Source: Oreohelix idahoensis (lineage: Eukaryota; Mollusca; Gastropoda; Stylommatophora; Oreohelicidae). Taken from it: 64,000 nucleotides of DNA. The notes below the pieces were generated by a model. The model was not told the DNA's origin and ran no database searches. It saw only the letters and a list, made by a program, of their open reading frames with translations. Shown here one piece after another: positions 38,416-50,690 of this stretch (the first letter of the stretch is position 1; every line of letters begins with the position of its first letter). The DNA lies in the NCBI GenBank assembly GCA_024509875.1, contig JAMPIV010014856.1, forward strand, positions 1 to 64,000, in the 5' to 3' direction. The translations under genes were made by a program, and so were the position numbers.

Positions 38416-41400
38416 TCACATTATCCGAACCACGGATAGCTCGCACCGTGAAATGAAAGGCTGAAGAGCAATAGCATAACGAGTAGATCTCGAGCTCTTC
38501 AAATCCTTACTTTGCATAGCCGTAAGAGCTTTTTGGTTGGTTTCCATAAAGAAATGCGCGCCCAGAAGGAACCTTTGTAGCTTAAGAATGGACCAAACCA
38601 TAGCCAACAATTCACGATCTAAAACCGAGTAATTCCTTTCTGCCGCATTTAGCTTCCTAGAAATATACATTACAGGATGCAGAGTTCCTGAATATTCCTG
38701 CATTAGTGCCGCTCCAATCCCAGTGGAAGAGGCATCACTACGAAGAACAAAAGTCTTATCAATCGTTGGTAGTCCTAAGATAGGATGAGATGAGAACAAA
38801 TTCTTAACCTGATCCAATGAAGATTGGCATTCCTGGGACCAACGCACCATATTAGGAGAACCTTTTTTCAATAACGATGAAAGTGGTGCCATAATGGAGG
38901 ACAGATTCTCAATGAATCTTCCATAGAATTGTATCAATCCCAAGAGACTACGCACTTGCTTTTTTGTCTTCGGAACCGAGATATTTAATATCTTCGAAAT
39001 GTTTTGGTCCTCTGTCTTCAACAGACCATGACCAACTCGATGACCTAGGAAGGAAATTTCACTAAACCCAACAAAAGCTTTAGAGGGTTTTGCAGTCAAA
39101 CTATGCTCACGTAGAGTAGATAGCAATTCCTTTAGACCCAAATAGTGTTCTTCCCAAGTATCGCTGAAAAGACAGATGTCGTCTAAATATGCGATGACAT
39201 CTGCACGATCTGATAGAATTCGTCGCATCATGCGCACGAAAGTCGCTGGGGCGTTCATAAGCCCGAAAGGCATAAAATTCCATTGAAACAGACCCCTAGG
39301 TGTCGAAAAAGCAGTGAGAGGTTTGGCGTGTTCTGTCAGTGGGACTTGCCAATAACCTTTCGACAAGTCTAGTTTAGTAAAGAATTTAGCTTTAGAAAGT
39401 CTAATAAGTAGATCATCTAATAATGGCATAGGTTCAGCATCGAACTTCGTAACTTGATTTAATTTGCGATAGTCAACGCAAAGACGTATGTTATTGTCTT
39501 TCTTTCGAACAATAACTATCGACGAAGAATAAGCTGAAGTGGATGGTTCAATTATTTGCAGTTGAATCATTTCATCCAATTCTTTCTCGACTTGTGCTTG
39601 AAAATGAATAGGTATTGGGTATGGTCTTACTCTGATCGGATTACGATCAGTAAGTATGATGTCATGTTCTATGACATCTGTGTGTCCAGGAATGTCGGTA
39701 AGGACATCCTGATATGATTGTAGCGTAGAGGATACTTGACGTTGCTCCTCAAAAGACAAGTTCGAAGAGACGGTAACGTTTTTCCATGATTCCGTAGAAT
39801 TCAGTGGAATCGCAGGAAGAGGTAAGTTAACGTCAGAAAAAATAGTTTCCTCATCCTGTATAACGGACAGGGATGAGATGTGACCATGTTGGACTGGAGA
39901 GTCGTCCATCGCCTGGAAAATAGGCTGCAAATAGTCTGGACGTTCAATAAACTCTGTTAGCATATTTATATGGAAGGTTTTATGCCTTCCATCCACATCG
40001 ACAATATAGTCGACATCGGAAATTTTTGAGACTATAGTGTATGGACCTTTCCATGAAATGAGAAGTCTATTCTCTCTTGAGGGAAGTAAGACATATGCTT
40101 TGTCTCCAGGACAAAGTTGACGTAGGCGTCTTTTCTTGTTAGCAAATCGCCTAGCTTTTTCTTTCGCAAATTCGGAAGATGAAGTTGCTAACCTGCACGA
40201 TTCGATAATCTTTTCTCTAAGAGCAATGACATATTCATATGACGATTGTGTATCATCGTCAATATTATCAGAAGTTATCAAATCGTGTAACAAGGACATC
40301 GGACCGCGCGGTTGCGCACCAAAGACAAGTTCGAAAGGAGAAAACCCTGTATGCTCGTTGGGAACTTCTCTATAGGCAAAGAGGACTGCAGGTAAAACCC
40401 TGTCCCAATCTTCAGGATGATCCTCCGTTATCTTGCCAAGTAAGTTCTTTAGTGTCCTGTTAAGACGTTCTACCAATCCATTGGACATTGGATGATAAAT
40501 ACTACTGAGAGACCTTTTAATGTCCAGCGTAACCATTACCTGAGACATAACGTCCGAAATTAACTGAGTGCCGTGGTCCGACAGTATTTCTCCGGGGAAT
40601 CCCAGACGAGAAAATATGAGCCAAAGAGCATCAGCGATATCGACAGTTGATATGCTCTTCAGAGGAATAGCCTCTGGCCAACGCGTGCACATGTCCACGC
40701 AAGTGAGGATAAATTGGTGTCCTCTGGCTGACTTAATCTTGAACGGACCAATGATGTCTATAGCCATTTTCTGAAACGGCCGAATCGGAATATCTGCAGC
40801 CTGAATAGGAGCAGCATGTCTCGGACCTCTAGACTTGACCTCTTGACAAATTTTGCAAGATCGGCAATAAATTCGGATGTCTTTATTCACGAATGGCCAA
40901 AAGAAGGACGCAAGGACTCTAGTTTTAGTTCTGGAAAACCCCATGTGTCCAGCACACTGAGAATCGTGTGCATGCTGAAGAATTAAGGCTCTCATACACT
41001 TAGGCACAAGAATTTGCGAGTGCATAGACTTGTCCGAGTGTTGTACCATCCGTACCAATATACCATTCTTCATAGTAATATACGATTTGTGATTAGTATT
41101 TTGATTGGGATCCCCTTTCTTTGCAAGAAGGAAGAATTTCTTCAAAGAAGGATCCTCTTCTTGACGTTTAACAAACGAGTCATGGGAAATCACCAAGTGC
41201 TCGTCTTGGCTATCAACTTCATTACTATTATCCGATGAAGTTGGGGGATTAAGAGCTTGAGCTCTTGTCACCACTGCATTGACCGTTTGAATGTTTTTTT
41301 CCTCCCAACTAGAAATTTGTTGCGGGGTGCATTCCTTAACCCCATGAATACGACCGATTATAAGATCCGCAATAGGATTAGGAAGAAGACATGCATGGAC

Positions 41401-43360
41401 ATCTCCTGTGAAGAAGGGAGTGTCAATCCTAATAATAGCAATAGGATAACTTTCCATAGTACCACCAAATGTAACACATTTGATTGTTTTTCCAGTGGCA
41501 CAGCAAGGATCTATCAGAGACTCCCTAACCCCGACGGTAGTACATCCCAAATCGAAAAGTACTGAGACTAGCCTATCATTTATTAGACCTTTATGTAAGA
41601 TGAGAGATCCTCTCCCATCATGCGCAACTGTAGCAGGTAGAGCAGGAAGAGGGTGACCACAACTTAGAGTAGATACAGTCGATGAGTCGAACAATGTTAA
41701 GCATTGGGGGCATTCAGTTGCTCTCCCAAAATCGAAAGCACAACCAGTGATAGCCCTAGAGTTACCACTATCATTTACTGTATTACAGGCTCCATCAAAC
41801 TCTTGTTGTGCAGAGTTTGCCTGTTGGAAAGGTCTTTTTTTGTTAAATCTAGGTCTGCCTCGATTATCATTTCCCCTGTAATTATTTCGACTATCATTTC
41901 CCCTGTAATTGTTATCATATTGCCTATTGTAATCATCATTCCGGTTTGAATCCCGGTTTCTAAATTCACCATCGTCATAATCTTGACGTCGAGAATGATT
42001 ACCTCGAAAGTTCGAATAGTTATTATTTGGATAGCCTTTGCGAAAGTGTCTCAAATTATTACCACTAAAATTACGAGAACTACCATCTTGTCTCCAATTC
42101 ATAGACGAAGAACCATCATGTGTTGGATTACTCCGCTTCTGAGTGTAATTCTGATTACTTCCCCTATTCCAGTTTTGTTGAGCACCCTGAAATTTTTTTT
42201 TGAAATTAGGGCCATATGGTGTTGCCGAAGCAGCTGGCAACCCTTCTTTCACTTTAGAATTGCTAACTGTAGCATGGGGATGCGCGGTGGCATACTGACA
42301 ACAGTATTCCTCCATATCTTTTAAGTTTTTAGGCTTACGCTCATGAAGGAATGCAAGAAAAGAATCATTAACAGATGACAAAACCTTATCTCGCAACAAT
42401 AAGTCCATTAGACCTTCATATGTTTTCTCAGTCTGAGACAACTCAACCCATCGTGTAAATGTACGACGTATTTTTGTAACAAAATCAGAGAAATCTACTC
42501 CATTTTCTGGCAACATTGTCCTAAAACGAAGACGATAGTCTTCTTCTTTTAGTTGGTATTTTTTTTAGCAATGCTGCTCTGACAACATCATAATTAGTCC
42601 TGTCATGTTCGTCTATTGTCATAAGAGTAGTCACTGTGTCACCTGTAAAAAATTCCATCAGTTGTTCAACATATTTTTCCTTTTTTATGTTATGCGTATC
42701 GCATAAAAATTGGAATCTATCTAGATAATCTGCTACGTCATCCTTTAAAGGATTGAAATGAGGCAATTTAATCCTATTAACAAACTCCTTTGTCGTACTC
42801 GAAGTTGTTTGCTGAGCACCCGTACTCGCCAATTTCAATTTCTCTAACTCCAAAGTTGCGAGTCTTTCATCAAGTTCCATCTTCTGTTTTCTTTCCTCAT
42901 GTTCCATTTTTCTAATTTCAGCCTCAGCAGCAGCTTGAAGTTTTCTCTCCTCTGCAGCAGCTTGAAGTTTTCTCTCCTCTGCAGCAGCTTGAGCTTGAAT
43001 TTTTTTCTCCTCTGCAGCAGCTTGAAGTTTTTTGTCTTCCATTTCCATCTGGAATTTTCTTTCATCAGCTTGAGCTTTTCTCTCCTCAGCAGCAGCTTGA
43101 GCTTTTCTCTCCTCAGCAGCAGCTTCTCTTTGATACCTTTTCTCTTCAAGTTCTAATCTTCTATTCTCAGCATCTAGCTTCTTTAGTTCAGCTTCTGCTC
43201 TCCTTTGTTCAGCTTCTGCTTTCAATTTAATTTCCTCTTTTTGTTTCTTTTCTTCTGACTTCAATGCAATGGCGAATTGAGCAGATGAATATTCTTCCAA
43301 TTCTTTACCAGACTTACTAAGGGTTAACTCTTGCTGGATGAAGAAATCCAATGTAGACAT
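38416..43360 (-). pseudogene. E3 gag-pol (Gag, protease, integrase, RT, RNase H)
   Basis: Gag starts at 43360 (MSTLDFFIQQ, matching E2) with a long coiled coil of AAAEERKxQ repeats, then a capsid-like region. A one-base expansion of an A8 run (42559-42566) shifts the frame; from 42516 a 1366-codon frame continues with gag and pol fused. Rough residues in it: protease about 318, integrase zinc region 511-550 and DDE 587/647/679, GPY 822, RT 975-1200 with AYLDDICLF near 1109, RNase H from 1258. Protease active site is D-L-G (Leu codon 41548-41550). RNase H ETNQKAL has Asn for the catalytic Asp (38536-38538). A one-base deletion near 38458 scrambles its last 40 residues. RT and integrase look intact. 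Confidence 0.9.
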
Positions 43361-44914
43361 TCTGTCTAATGAGATCAGAAACCTGAAAAAATTAACTAAA
43401 TTACCTTTATATCCCAATCACTGTGGCCACAAGTCTTTTTTTATAAAGAACTTGAATATGTATTTCACCTTGTCTCAATCTTTGTGGACAACAAGTCTTT
43501 TGGCCAAGAACTTGTATAAATATCTCATATAATAATATTTTATTAACAATCTCTATATGAATAGTATACCTTATCAATAATAATAATACATGACCAAGTG
43601 TATGTATGTAGACTGTGTATGACAATAATGTAATACAATCATAAATACAAAGACAACAATACAGAACAATGACCGAAAACGTTCGCGGAAGTCAAATAAA
43701 CAATACAGCAAAAAGTAAAAAAAATGTTACACAAATGTGTAATGATAACTGCGAAAAATAAACAAGACAAATGGCAACACTGTTATAAACGAAAAGGTGT
43801 AAAGAAATAAACGGAAGGAATGAGAGAAGAACAGATACAAACAAAACTAATCGAAAATCAAAGAACGGAAAAATAACGAAACCAACACTAACTCATGTCG
43901 TCACAGCTAAAAAAAAAATAGCAACAAAAGTCGCTAGCAAATTTCAATTAAGAAAATTGCAATCCCTACAGAACGCTTACAGTAACCCTCGATTAAGTGG
44001 CATATTTACTGTAAGATCCACCAACCGAAAACCCGCAGAAAAACACAAGAAAAATACACAAAAACAGTAGAAGTAACATAAACATATATATAGCAATCAG
44101 TATTTCAATGTGTTGCAGAACAAGTTCAGTCACAGCTGAAACTAAAGTAAATTTCTTGCTCCTTGCGAACACAGAAACAAAATGTCAAGCGCGCACTGAA
44201 TGTCAAATCCACTGTAGCATAAAGTGGTATTCACGAACAAAAGTTACTATGACCTTCTCGACTTAGGACTTGCACATTGAATGTTTACCATTTCCACGTA
44301 CTGTTTACAAACACTTGACCTCGAACAATGTAACTTGAATGCTCGGACATAGAAAAGTCTGTTGTTGACTGCAACGTGTAACAACCAGCAGTACTGTTCA
44401 CAATAGGGACTCGCCTTCTATGCAGCTATGGTCCACGTAGCAAACGCCTCGATGCCAACTTCAGTATTTGACCTGTTGTTGTTCAAGCAGCATTATAACA
44501 TAAATGCTAGCACTGTTTATCTGGGTCAACAGTTGATGACCTATTTCTGTCCTGTTGTAGCCAAAACTTGCAAGTGTAGAATTAGCGATGTGTGTTACAG
44601 CTGTCCAGTGTGTAGCTTAGACCCACAGATCAGAAATGTAATGTGTACTTGTCCTTCTTGTAAATTTCTGGACAACACTGGAGACATCATACATGTAACA
44701 GCAACTGTAAATAGCCTGGTGGGGTGTCTGTTTAAGGCTGGAGTGCTGTATAGGATGATTTTATAGCCCCATCAGCTGGTCACCCAGAAATGTAAATTTC
44801 TGGATCCATTAATGTCAACAATAATGTTAATTGCCCGCTCTGTTCTTTTTAAACCCACAGATCTGGTCCACCCGAAATGTATCAGAAGAGCCCACGTAAC
44901 TGGTCCACCAGAAA
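43361..44914 (-). other. E3 leader (5' untranslated region)
   Basis: A-rich on the plus strand. Two diverged copies of a CCCAATC...GTGG..ACAAGTCTTT...GAACTTGTAT block lie at 43415-43525; E2 has one at 46905-46965. Three imperfect copies of CCCACnnnnCTGGTCCACC lie at 44767, 44854 and 44891. A plus-strand frame at 44428-44766 with paired cysteines is judged spurious. Confidence 0.65.
44891..44910 (-). other. Candidate primer-binding site of E3
   Basis: Minus strand TGGTGGACCAGTTACGTGGG follows TTACA by four bases. E2 has TGGTGGCCAATAACTGG three bases after its LTR. The tRNA is not identified. Confidence 0.4.
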
Positions 44915-46064
44915 TGTAACTGTCTTTTTCTCTTGTTGAGGTGATCACTGGCCCAAGACAGTATACATGTTGTTAGGTGTGTAGTGCGAGCGTATGATGA
45001 ACTGAGTGTGGGTGCGAATGAAGGCGCGAATGTGTTTAGGCTCGTATATATGTAGACCCTGCAACCCATACACTCACATGCAGTAGTCAAGGATGCTTGG
45101 ACACTGCAGGCACGTTTCAAAACATTTATTGACGAGAACACACATGGTATCAACAGGAACAGTCAGTGTAACAAGGTCATGCTGACCGGAAATCGATAGG
45201 TATACATTAGGCATTCAACACGCTGGTAAACATTTGAATATTCGTGCATGGTCAATACAATGTTCTTCAATAATGACAGTTCGTGGCGTCGCCCTGGTAT
45301 CACTGACTAAACGCGTCAGATACCTTAATCACTTTGACACATAGGTGCAACTTGGCATTCCCCGCCAATTGCACTGTATTAGGCTGTAGTACATTAGCCA
45401 AAAACACAGTCCTCGTTCTGACGTCAGCTGTGTACTTCTGATAAGCAGGTTACCATCAACCCTGCAGTAATGCTTATTGTAGACATAAATACCGCCAATC
45501 TGCGGTTCCCACAATATATCTTCGTCACTGGATTTCTGGATGGTATGAAGACTAATAGTCTTGGATGGCTACCTTGAGCACAACATATAAGTTCTGTAAT
45601 GTAGGACCGGTGAACTCCAGTTCACAGACTAGGTAATCTTCTAACATGTTCTGCCACCGAAAGCGTAATAATGGAAAAAGTCGGTATTACCTGTAACCGA
45701 ATCCACAGAACTTAACAAGGAACTCTGCTGTCATTCCAACGCACAGAGATTCACTGGGGAAAACTGCCATCGCAGTCACTTCGAAGATTCTCCCCAAAAA
45801 ACACAATGGACTCTCGTCCCTTCAGAAACCAGGACACTTCATGGCTTGCCGGAAGTCTAACTCAACTCCCGCTTAAAGACCCTGCCTATGGGCATACGCC
45901 AGAACTGTCTACCTTTGACCCTAAAGGTCAAACACAATGAATGAATAAACAAGGGAAGACAACCCCTAATCAACCTGACATCGCAGGTAAAGACACAATT
46001 ATTCTTATGATAAAAACATAAGCAAATAACTTGACAGATGACTCCGTCAAAAATGACAGCAACA
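44915..46064 (-). repeat. E3 5' LTR
   Basis: The 45087-46064 part is confirmed by the 3' copy. The extension to 44915 rests on a CA end next to the primer-binding candidate. Minus strand starts TGTTGCTGTC. Confidence 0.72.
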
Positions 46065-46810
46065 GTATGTTCTGTCTTAGACAGCTCAACCCATCGTGAA
46101 AAAGTAAGACGTATCTTTGAAATGAATTCAGAGAATTCAACTCCAGTATCTGGCAACATATTTTTAAATTGAAGACGATAGCCGTCTTCGTTAAGTTGGT
46201 ACTTCTTTAACAAGACTGCCCTGATAACCTCATAATTGTTTTTGTCAGGCTCATCTACCATACTTAACATACTTAAAGTATCACCTCTAAGTAAATTGGA
46301 CAACTGATAAACATACAGTGATTTATCTATGTTATGTGTTTTACATGCACGTTCGAATCTATCCAGATAAAACATTATATCGTCACTGGAAGCATTGAAT
46401 GTAGGTAGTTTAATCTTAAAAGTACTTGCATTGAACTTATCTGACACCTTATTTGCATCATTAGCATTACCAGTGTTCGACAATTTCAACTTTTATAACT
46501 CCAAAACTAAGAGTTTTTCTTCATGCTCCATTTTTGCTTTTCTCTCATCAGCCTCTCTTTGTAACTTTTTCTCTTCAGCCTCTTTGTCCAATCTTCTATC
46601 CTCAGCTTCTCTTTTCTGTTTTTCTATTTCCATTTGGAATCTCCTTTCCTCCACCTGCATTTGCAATTTCCTTTGTTCAGCTTCTATTTCCATTTTTTTC
46701 TCTTCCACCTTTAATGCTTTATCATATTGAGTAGTCGCATATTCTTCCAATTTATCACCAGTCTTACCAAGGGATTTCCCTTGCTCAATAAAGTACTCAA
46801 GTGTAGACAT
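46065..46810 (-). pseudogene. E2 gag N-terminal half
   Basis: Starts MSTLEYFIEQGKSLGKTGDK at 46810 with a coiled coil of KLQ/EERRFQ repeats, a TAA at 46493-46495, then in the same frame a capsid-like segment (FNASSDDIMFYLDRFERACK, NMLPDTGVEFSEFISKIRLT) to SKTEHT, where the E3 5' LTR begins. The continuation of this gene is at 36935. Divergence from E3 gag is similar in both halves, as expected if they are one gene. Confidence 0.87.
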
Positions 46811-48031
46811 GATGTCTAATATTATGAGTCCAAAACCTGAAATAATTAATTATCTTATTTCAACCTTAATAGTAACAAGACTTAAATAAAGTACTTGTAT
46901 AATCACAATGTTTATCCCAATCTCTGTGGGAAACAAGTCTTTGACAAAGAACTTGTATTATCAAATGTATAATAATATCACCAGTCACTTCTTAATCATA
47001 AGGGCACTACACATCTAATAGTGCATAACCATATATCCATCAGTTATTTATCATAACTGCACTACACAGTTAATAGTGCATAAGCAAAAACCACCAGTTA
47101 GTTATGATAAGTGCACTACACAGCTAATAGTGCATAAGCAAATATTTAACAATAGTGAATGCTAAGAACTATGTAAACAATAACAAAGATCCAAGACAAT
47201 GTAAACAATAACAAAGATCAAAGACAATACGAAAACATTCGCAAAAGTCAACTAAATAAACAGCGAAAAAAAAAAAAATCACAAAGAATGTGATGACAAA
47301 TGCGAAAAGGCAAACAACAAATGACGTCAGTGTATAAACGAAAATGGTGTATAAAACTAAATAATAGGATAGAGGAGACCTACAAAATACAAACAAATCA
47401 CAATAGATACCTCTATGACGTGGTATTATCTATGAGAGTCTCCTACCCAACCAGCCCGCTGAAATATAAACATATAAATATAACAAATAACATATAACAT
47501 GTAACAAAAAACAGCAAGAATGTGAAGAAATACAGAAGGCTCAGTTAGAGTATAAGGGCACAGTTCACAAACAAAACAGACCACTTAACTTCTATATGTC
47601 CAAACGTCAGCACGGCACAGAACAGGTGATGATCAGCATTCTAAGGATGTGATCCAACATTGATCGACATCTGAACTTGCTTCCATAAACAGTAATGACG
47701 CAGGAAAACGAGCTTCTGATTCAGGAATGAAGTTTCGGAACTTGTCACAGCAAAACGCTTCACTCGGCACTTGTCCTTCTAGATGCAGTAAAATCGATTC
47801 AAACGGCACTTGACCTTCTGAATGCAGCAACGCCGGGTACTTTCAAAATATTGCATGAAGATGTAGAATCTTGACCTTCTGAATGCAGCAACGCCGGGTA
47901 CTTTCAAAATATTGCATGAAGATGTAGAATCTTGAAGGAAGTGCAGTTCAAACTTGATTGATTTTAGCTGTATGGGTTTGTTGACCCCCGTGAGTGCTGG
48001 TACCAGACGAACCAGTTATTGGCCACCACGA
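46811..48031 (-). other. E2 leader with tandem repeats and primer-binding site
   Basis: No gene. Three copies of a CACTACACAGCTAATAGTGC block (47000-47145), one perfect tandem duplication of about 63 bp (TTCTGAATGCAGCAACGCCG onward, 47815-47937), and next to the LTR the minus-strand TGGTGGCCAATAACTGG (48012-48028). Confidence 0.75.
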
Positions 48032-49400
48032 TGATAAGGGTGGATTTAGACTGACTACTGGCCACTAAGATGATAGACCACAAATCCGGCCACTATGGAC
48101 GTTACAGGTATCAGTCCGAAGTCGTTGATAATCAGCAGCCCAGTAGAGTACCACCCCTATAGACACCAGGTATATAATAGGTTGCAGTGTGAGGTGTCTT
48201 GTCTGTTGTTGGTTGCTGTGAGTGTGGGTGATGTGGTTCACAAGTTCACAACATATGAGGTATGACATGGAAAGTCATATAAAGGTGTAAACTTCTATTG
48301 ACGTTTTTCCATCGTTTATTTTAAGACGCCACAAGACAGGTAACTGTACATCCATTTCACAATAAACCATAGTCATGACAGTTCACGAAAATCAGCATAA
48401 GTTATGTTCATCAATGCATCTGGCATATACTCAAAAATGATATGGCGCCAAGGGGATTATACTGTTGGCTCCAATATTACAAAAGTACATCAATACTCCT
48501 CTCACTGATCAGATGTGCTAAATGAGTCTAATCATAAGTCGCACGAGGATGGTGTTCCAGGAGTATAGGTCAAGCTGACCTTTACAGGCATTCCTAAGTC
48601 TCACCTCGACGTAGGTGCAATCGCTGACATAGCGACGTTCGTAGAACATAGAACTGTCCTTCGGGCTAAGTATGACCCGTGTACATATTAATCTCAGGTA
48701 TGAAGATACCTGGGGCGTGACTTCTAGTAGAAGAACCTCTATTTCTGTAATTCGTAAGTGAGCAGAGATCAACCATTGTCAACATAAAGTTAGATTACAG
48801 ATTTGAAACATAAATGAGGTATTACCTTGCTTCGAAATCAACACCACAAAACACACGCCTCCAGGCGTTTTGAATCATCAAGGGAAGGACCTTGTAAGCT
48901 AAACTAACTCACAATAGGACTCCTAATTCCCTATCAAAGAATCACAGAGACGCAAGAGCATCTTCTCTGCTTCACAACTTTCATAGACTCCCCGACAGGA
49001 AAGCTTCTCAAGCACACCTAACGTCCGGACATGCGCAGAACGCATACACCTGAGTAAGAATCACAACGAGACGATGTAGGGAACATTCCAGATCAAGATT
49101 TGTAATAAATCGCGCCTTATATGGACAGGAATAAAAACCTCAACACTGGTTTCAATCATTCCAAGAAACAGTTGACCGATACTACCATATAAGGGGAATG
49201 ACCACACATCGTTAAAAAAAAATGGACCGACGCGTCCCGTCACAAGAGAAGGTAACCATCATTGAAAATGGTAATCACAGTCAAACTAGGGTTATCTAGC
49301 TTTGACCGGAAAAAATTAAAGTGTACAACTCAGACAAGCTAATTATACAATGTCTTTAGAAAATAATTATACGTCTTCGGAAAAAATTCTGTGCGTAACA
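48032..49400 (-). repeat. E2 5' LTR, 1369 bp
   Basis: Partner of 30890-32272. Minus strand starts TGTTACGCACAG and ends CCTTATCA. Confidence 0.93.
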
Positions 49401-49405
49401 TGCCA
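49401..49405. repeat. Target-site duplication of E2, right copy
   Basis: TGCCA, identical to 30885-30889. Confidence 0.88.
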
Positions 49406-49815
49406 TCAACTCGATGAATGTTGTGTGGAGTCACTGCGGTAGACGGACGGCCAGTCCGCTTTGCGTCAGCCATTGAGGATTGACCTACTTCAGCTTCGTC
49501 ACAACGATGTACCCAACGTCGGACAGTGCTAACATCCACTGTTGAATCTCCATAAACATTCTTCAAACGTTCGTGGATGCGAATTGGGGTCTCGCCTTCA
49601 GCATTGAGGAATTCTATGACATAACGTTGTTTTAACCGAACGTCTTTGGCAGCCATTTTTAAACTGTTACAGTGGTGCCACCTGTTACTGAAACAGGTTG
49701 GTAATGCTACACAGTGCAGAAGAGTGTTTGAGGAATCCTGCTAAATTTACAAATTGCACACCAATGCAGTATTTACATACAATAGGAGGCATTACTTTTT
49801 GACCTTCCCCGTGTG
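49406..49815 (-). pseudogene. Mariner transposase N-terminal part and terminal repeat
   Basis: From 49656: MAAKDVRLKQRYVIEFLNAE, then a second helix-turn-helix VSTVRRWVHRC, KRTGRPSTAVT and HNIHRVDGM, where E2 begins. This is the bipartite DNA-binding domain of mariner. The outer end reads GGGGAAGGTCAAAAAGTAAT then GCCTCC on the minus strand (49785-49811), a mariner-type terminus. It directly touches a (TA)n tract. The other terminus is lost with the C-terminus at 30271. Confidence 0.85.
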
Positions 49816-49817
49816 TG

Positions 49818-49861
49818 TTATATATATATATATATATATATACATATATATATAATATATA

Positions 49862-49934
<73 letters not shown>
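49818..49934. repeat. (TA)n microsatellite
   Basis: About 115 bp of TA with few interruptions, next to the mariner end. Confidence 0.97.
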
Positions 49935-49939
<5 letters not shown>

Positions 49940-50080
49940 GCAGACAAACTCTTCTTAATTCACTGAAGCAAACTAACGGGAGGACACACTTTAACACTGA
50001 TAGGCATCATCATTTATGTGACCTGGGTGTTCTCTGTCGCATTTGGACTTAATATGGCTTTTATAGTTGTTTTTGCCATT

Positions 50081-50660
50081 TCATGAGTTGCAGGGCTCTC
50101 CCCTTTTTAGCAAGTTTATCTGCCTCTTCGTTGCCTGGAATGTTGCAATGGACTTGTATCGACTGGACTGTGCACTTGTTGAAGCATTTGGCCAGGCTTC
50201 AAGTGAGTTTATCAGATATTTCAATCTTTTAGCATGGCGGCTCTTCAGGGCTGTTATTACATCTGTAAAGATCACTATCTGTTTTTCTGCACGTGCTTTG
50301 TACTCAATAAGAGTTTCCGCTGCCTGTTTCATGACCTCTCCTTCAGCATTAAAGTTATTGCAGTATTTACGAGTGGCAATTGCCATAGAATGGATTTTAT
50401 TATTTAATTTAATAAGGATGCCAGCTCCACCATTTTTCAATTACATTTTTTACCGAACCATCAGTATGATATACGAGGTATGTATGTGTCCAGAGCTTTG
50501 CTGGAAATTTGTGGTCGATATACTCAGTTGCTATATGCTTTCATTGTGTTTCTGTCTGAATTCCTTGACTTTCAATGCCTGGAATATCAGAGTTTAGATC
50601 AGGAAAGCACCTTCTTTTCCACAGTGGGATAATTGAACTTGGTGGTATTTTTTTTTTTTT
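50081..50660 (-). mobile_element. LINE RNase H fragment
   Basis: Minus strand reads DLNSDIPGIES, ATEYIDHKFPAKLWTHTYL, YHTDGSVKNVI (first catalytic D), then after a frameshift GGAGILIKLNNKIHSMAIAT, NAEGEVMKQA (catalytic E) and VIFTDVITALKS (catalytic D). It is the RNase H domain of an I/Jockey-group LINE, truncated before its HxGxxGN box. Confidence 0.75.
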
Positions 50661-50690
50661 GCAATTGAGTTTGCTAGCACTGTATCTCTG

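Larger units (their letters stand above)
36936..46064 (-). mobile_element. Ty3/gypsy-type retrotransposon E3 (Gmr1-like), nested in E2 gag
   Basis: Right to left: 5' LTR to about 44915, leader, gag-PR-INT-RT-RNase H 43360-38416, 3' untranslated part, 3' LTR 37913-36936. The shared LTR segments (45087-46064 and 36936-37913) are both 978 bp with seven mismatches counted by eye and no indel, so insertion was recent. The right edge (46064/46065) falls cleanly inside E2 gag; the left edge carries a deletion into E2 gag and probably the LTR end. Same orientation as E2. Confidence 0.88.
30890..49400 (-). mobile_element. Ty3/gypsy-type retrotransposon E2 (Gmr1-like), carrying nested E3
   Basis: Complete element read right to left: 5' LTR 48032-49400, leader, gag N-terminal half 46065-46810, nested E3 (36936-46064), gag C-terminal half with protease 35793-36935, integrase-RT-RNase H 33087-35786, 3' untranslated sequence, G-rich polypurine stretch just right of 32272, 3' LTR 30890-32272. 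Both LTRs have TG...CA ends and the element is flanked by TGCCA. Three in-frame stops (TAA 46493-46495, TAG 35793-35795, TGA 33933-33935) disable it. Confidence 0.9.

Noticed and set aside
42559..42566. Programmed frameshift signal in E3 gag
   Set aside because: It lies in the middle of gag, needs a +1 rather than -1 shift, and E2 has no such run at this place; a one-base insertion is simpler.
44428..44766. 112-codon plus-strand frame with paired cysteines
   Set aside because: It lies in the leader of E3, opposite to its coding strand, and overlaps the repeated primer-site-like sequence.
36938..46064. Two independent insertions of a 978-bp repeat into two gag genes
   Set aside because: The flanking gag halves are complementary parts of one gene, and outer LTRs with one TSD enclose both, so a nested element explains it better.
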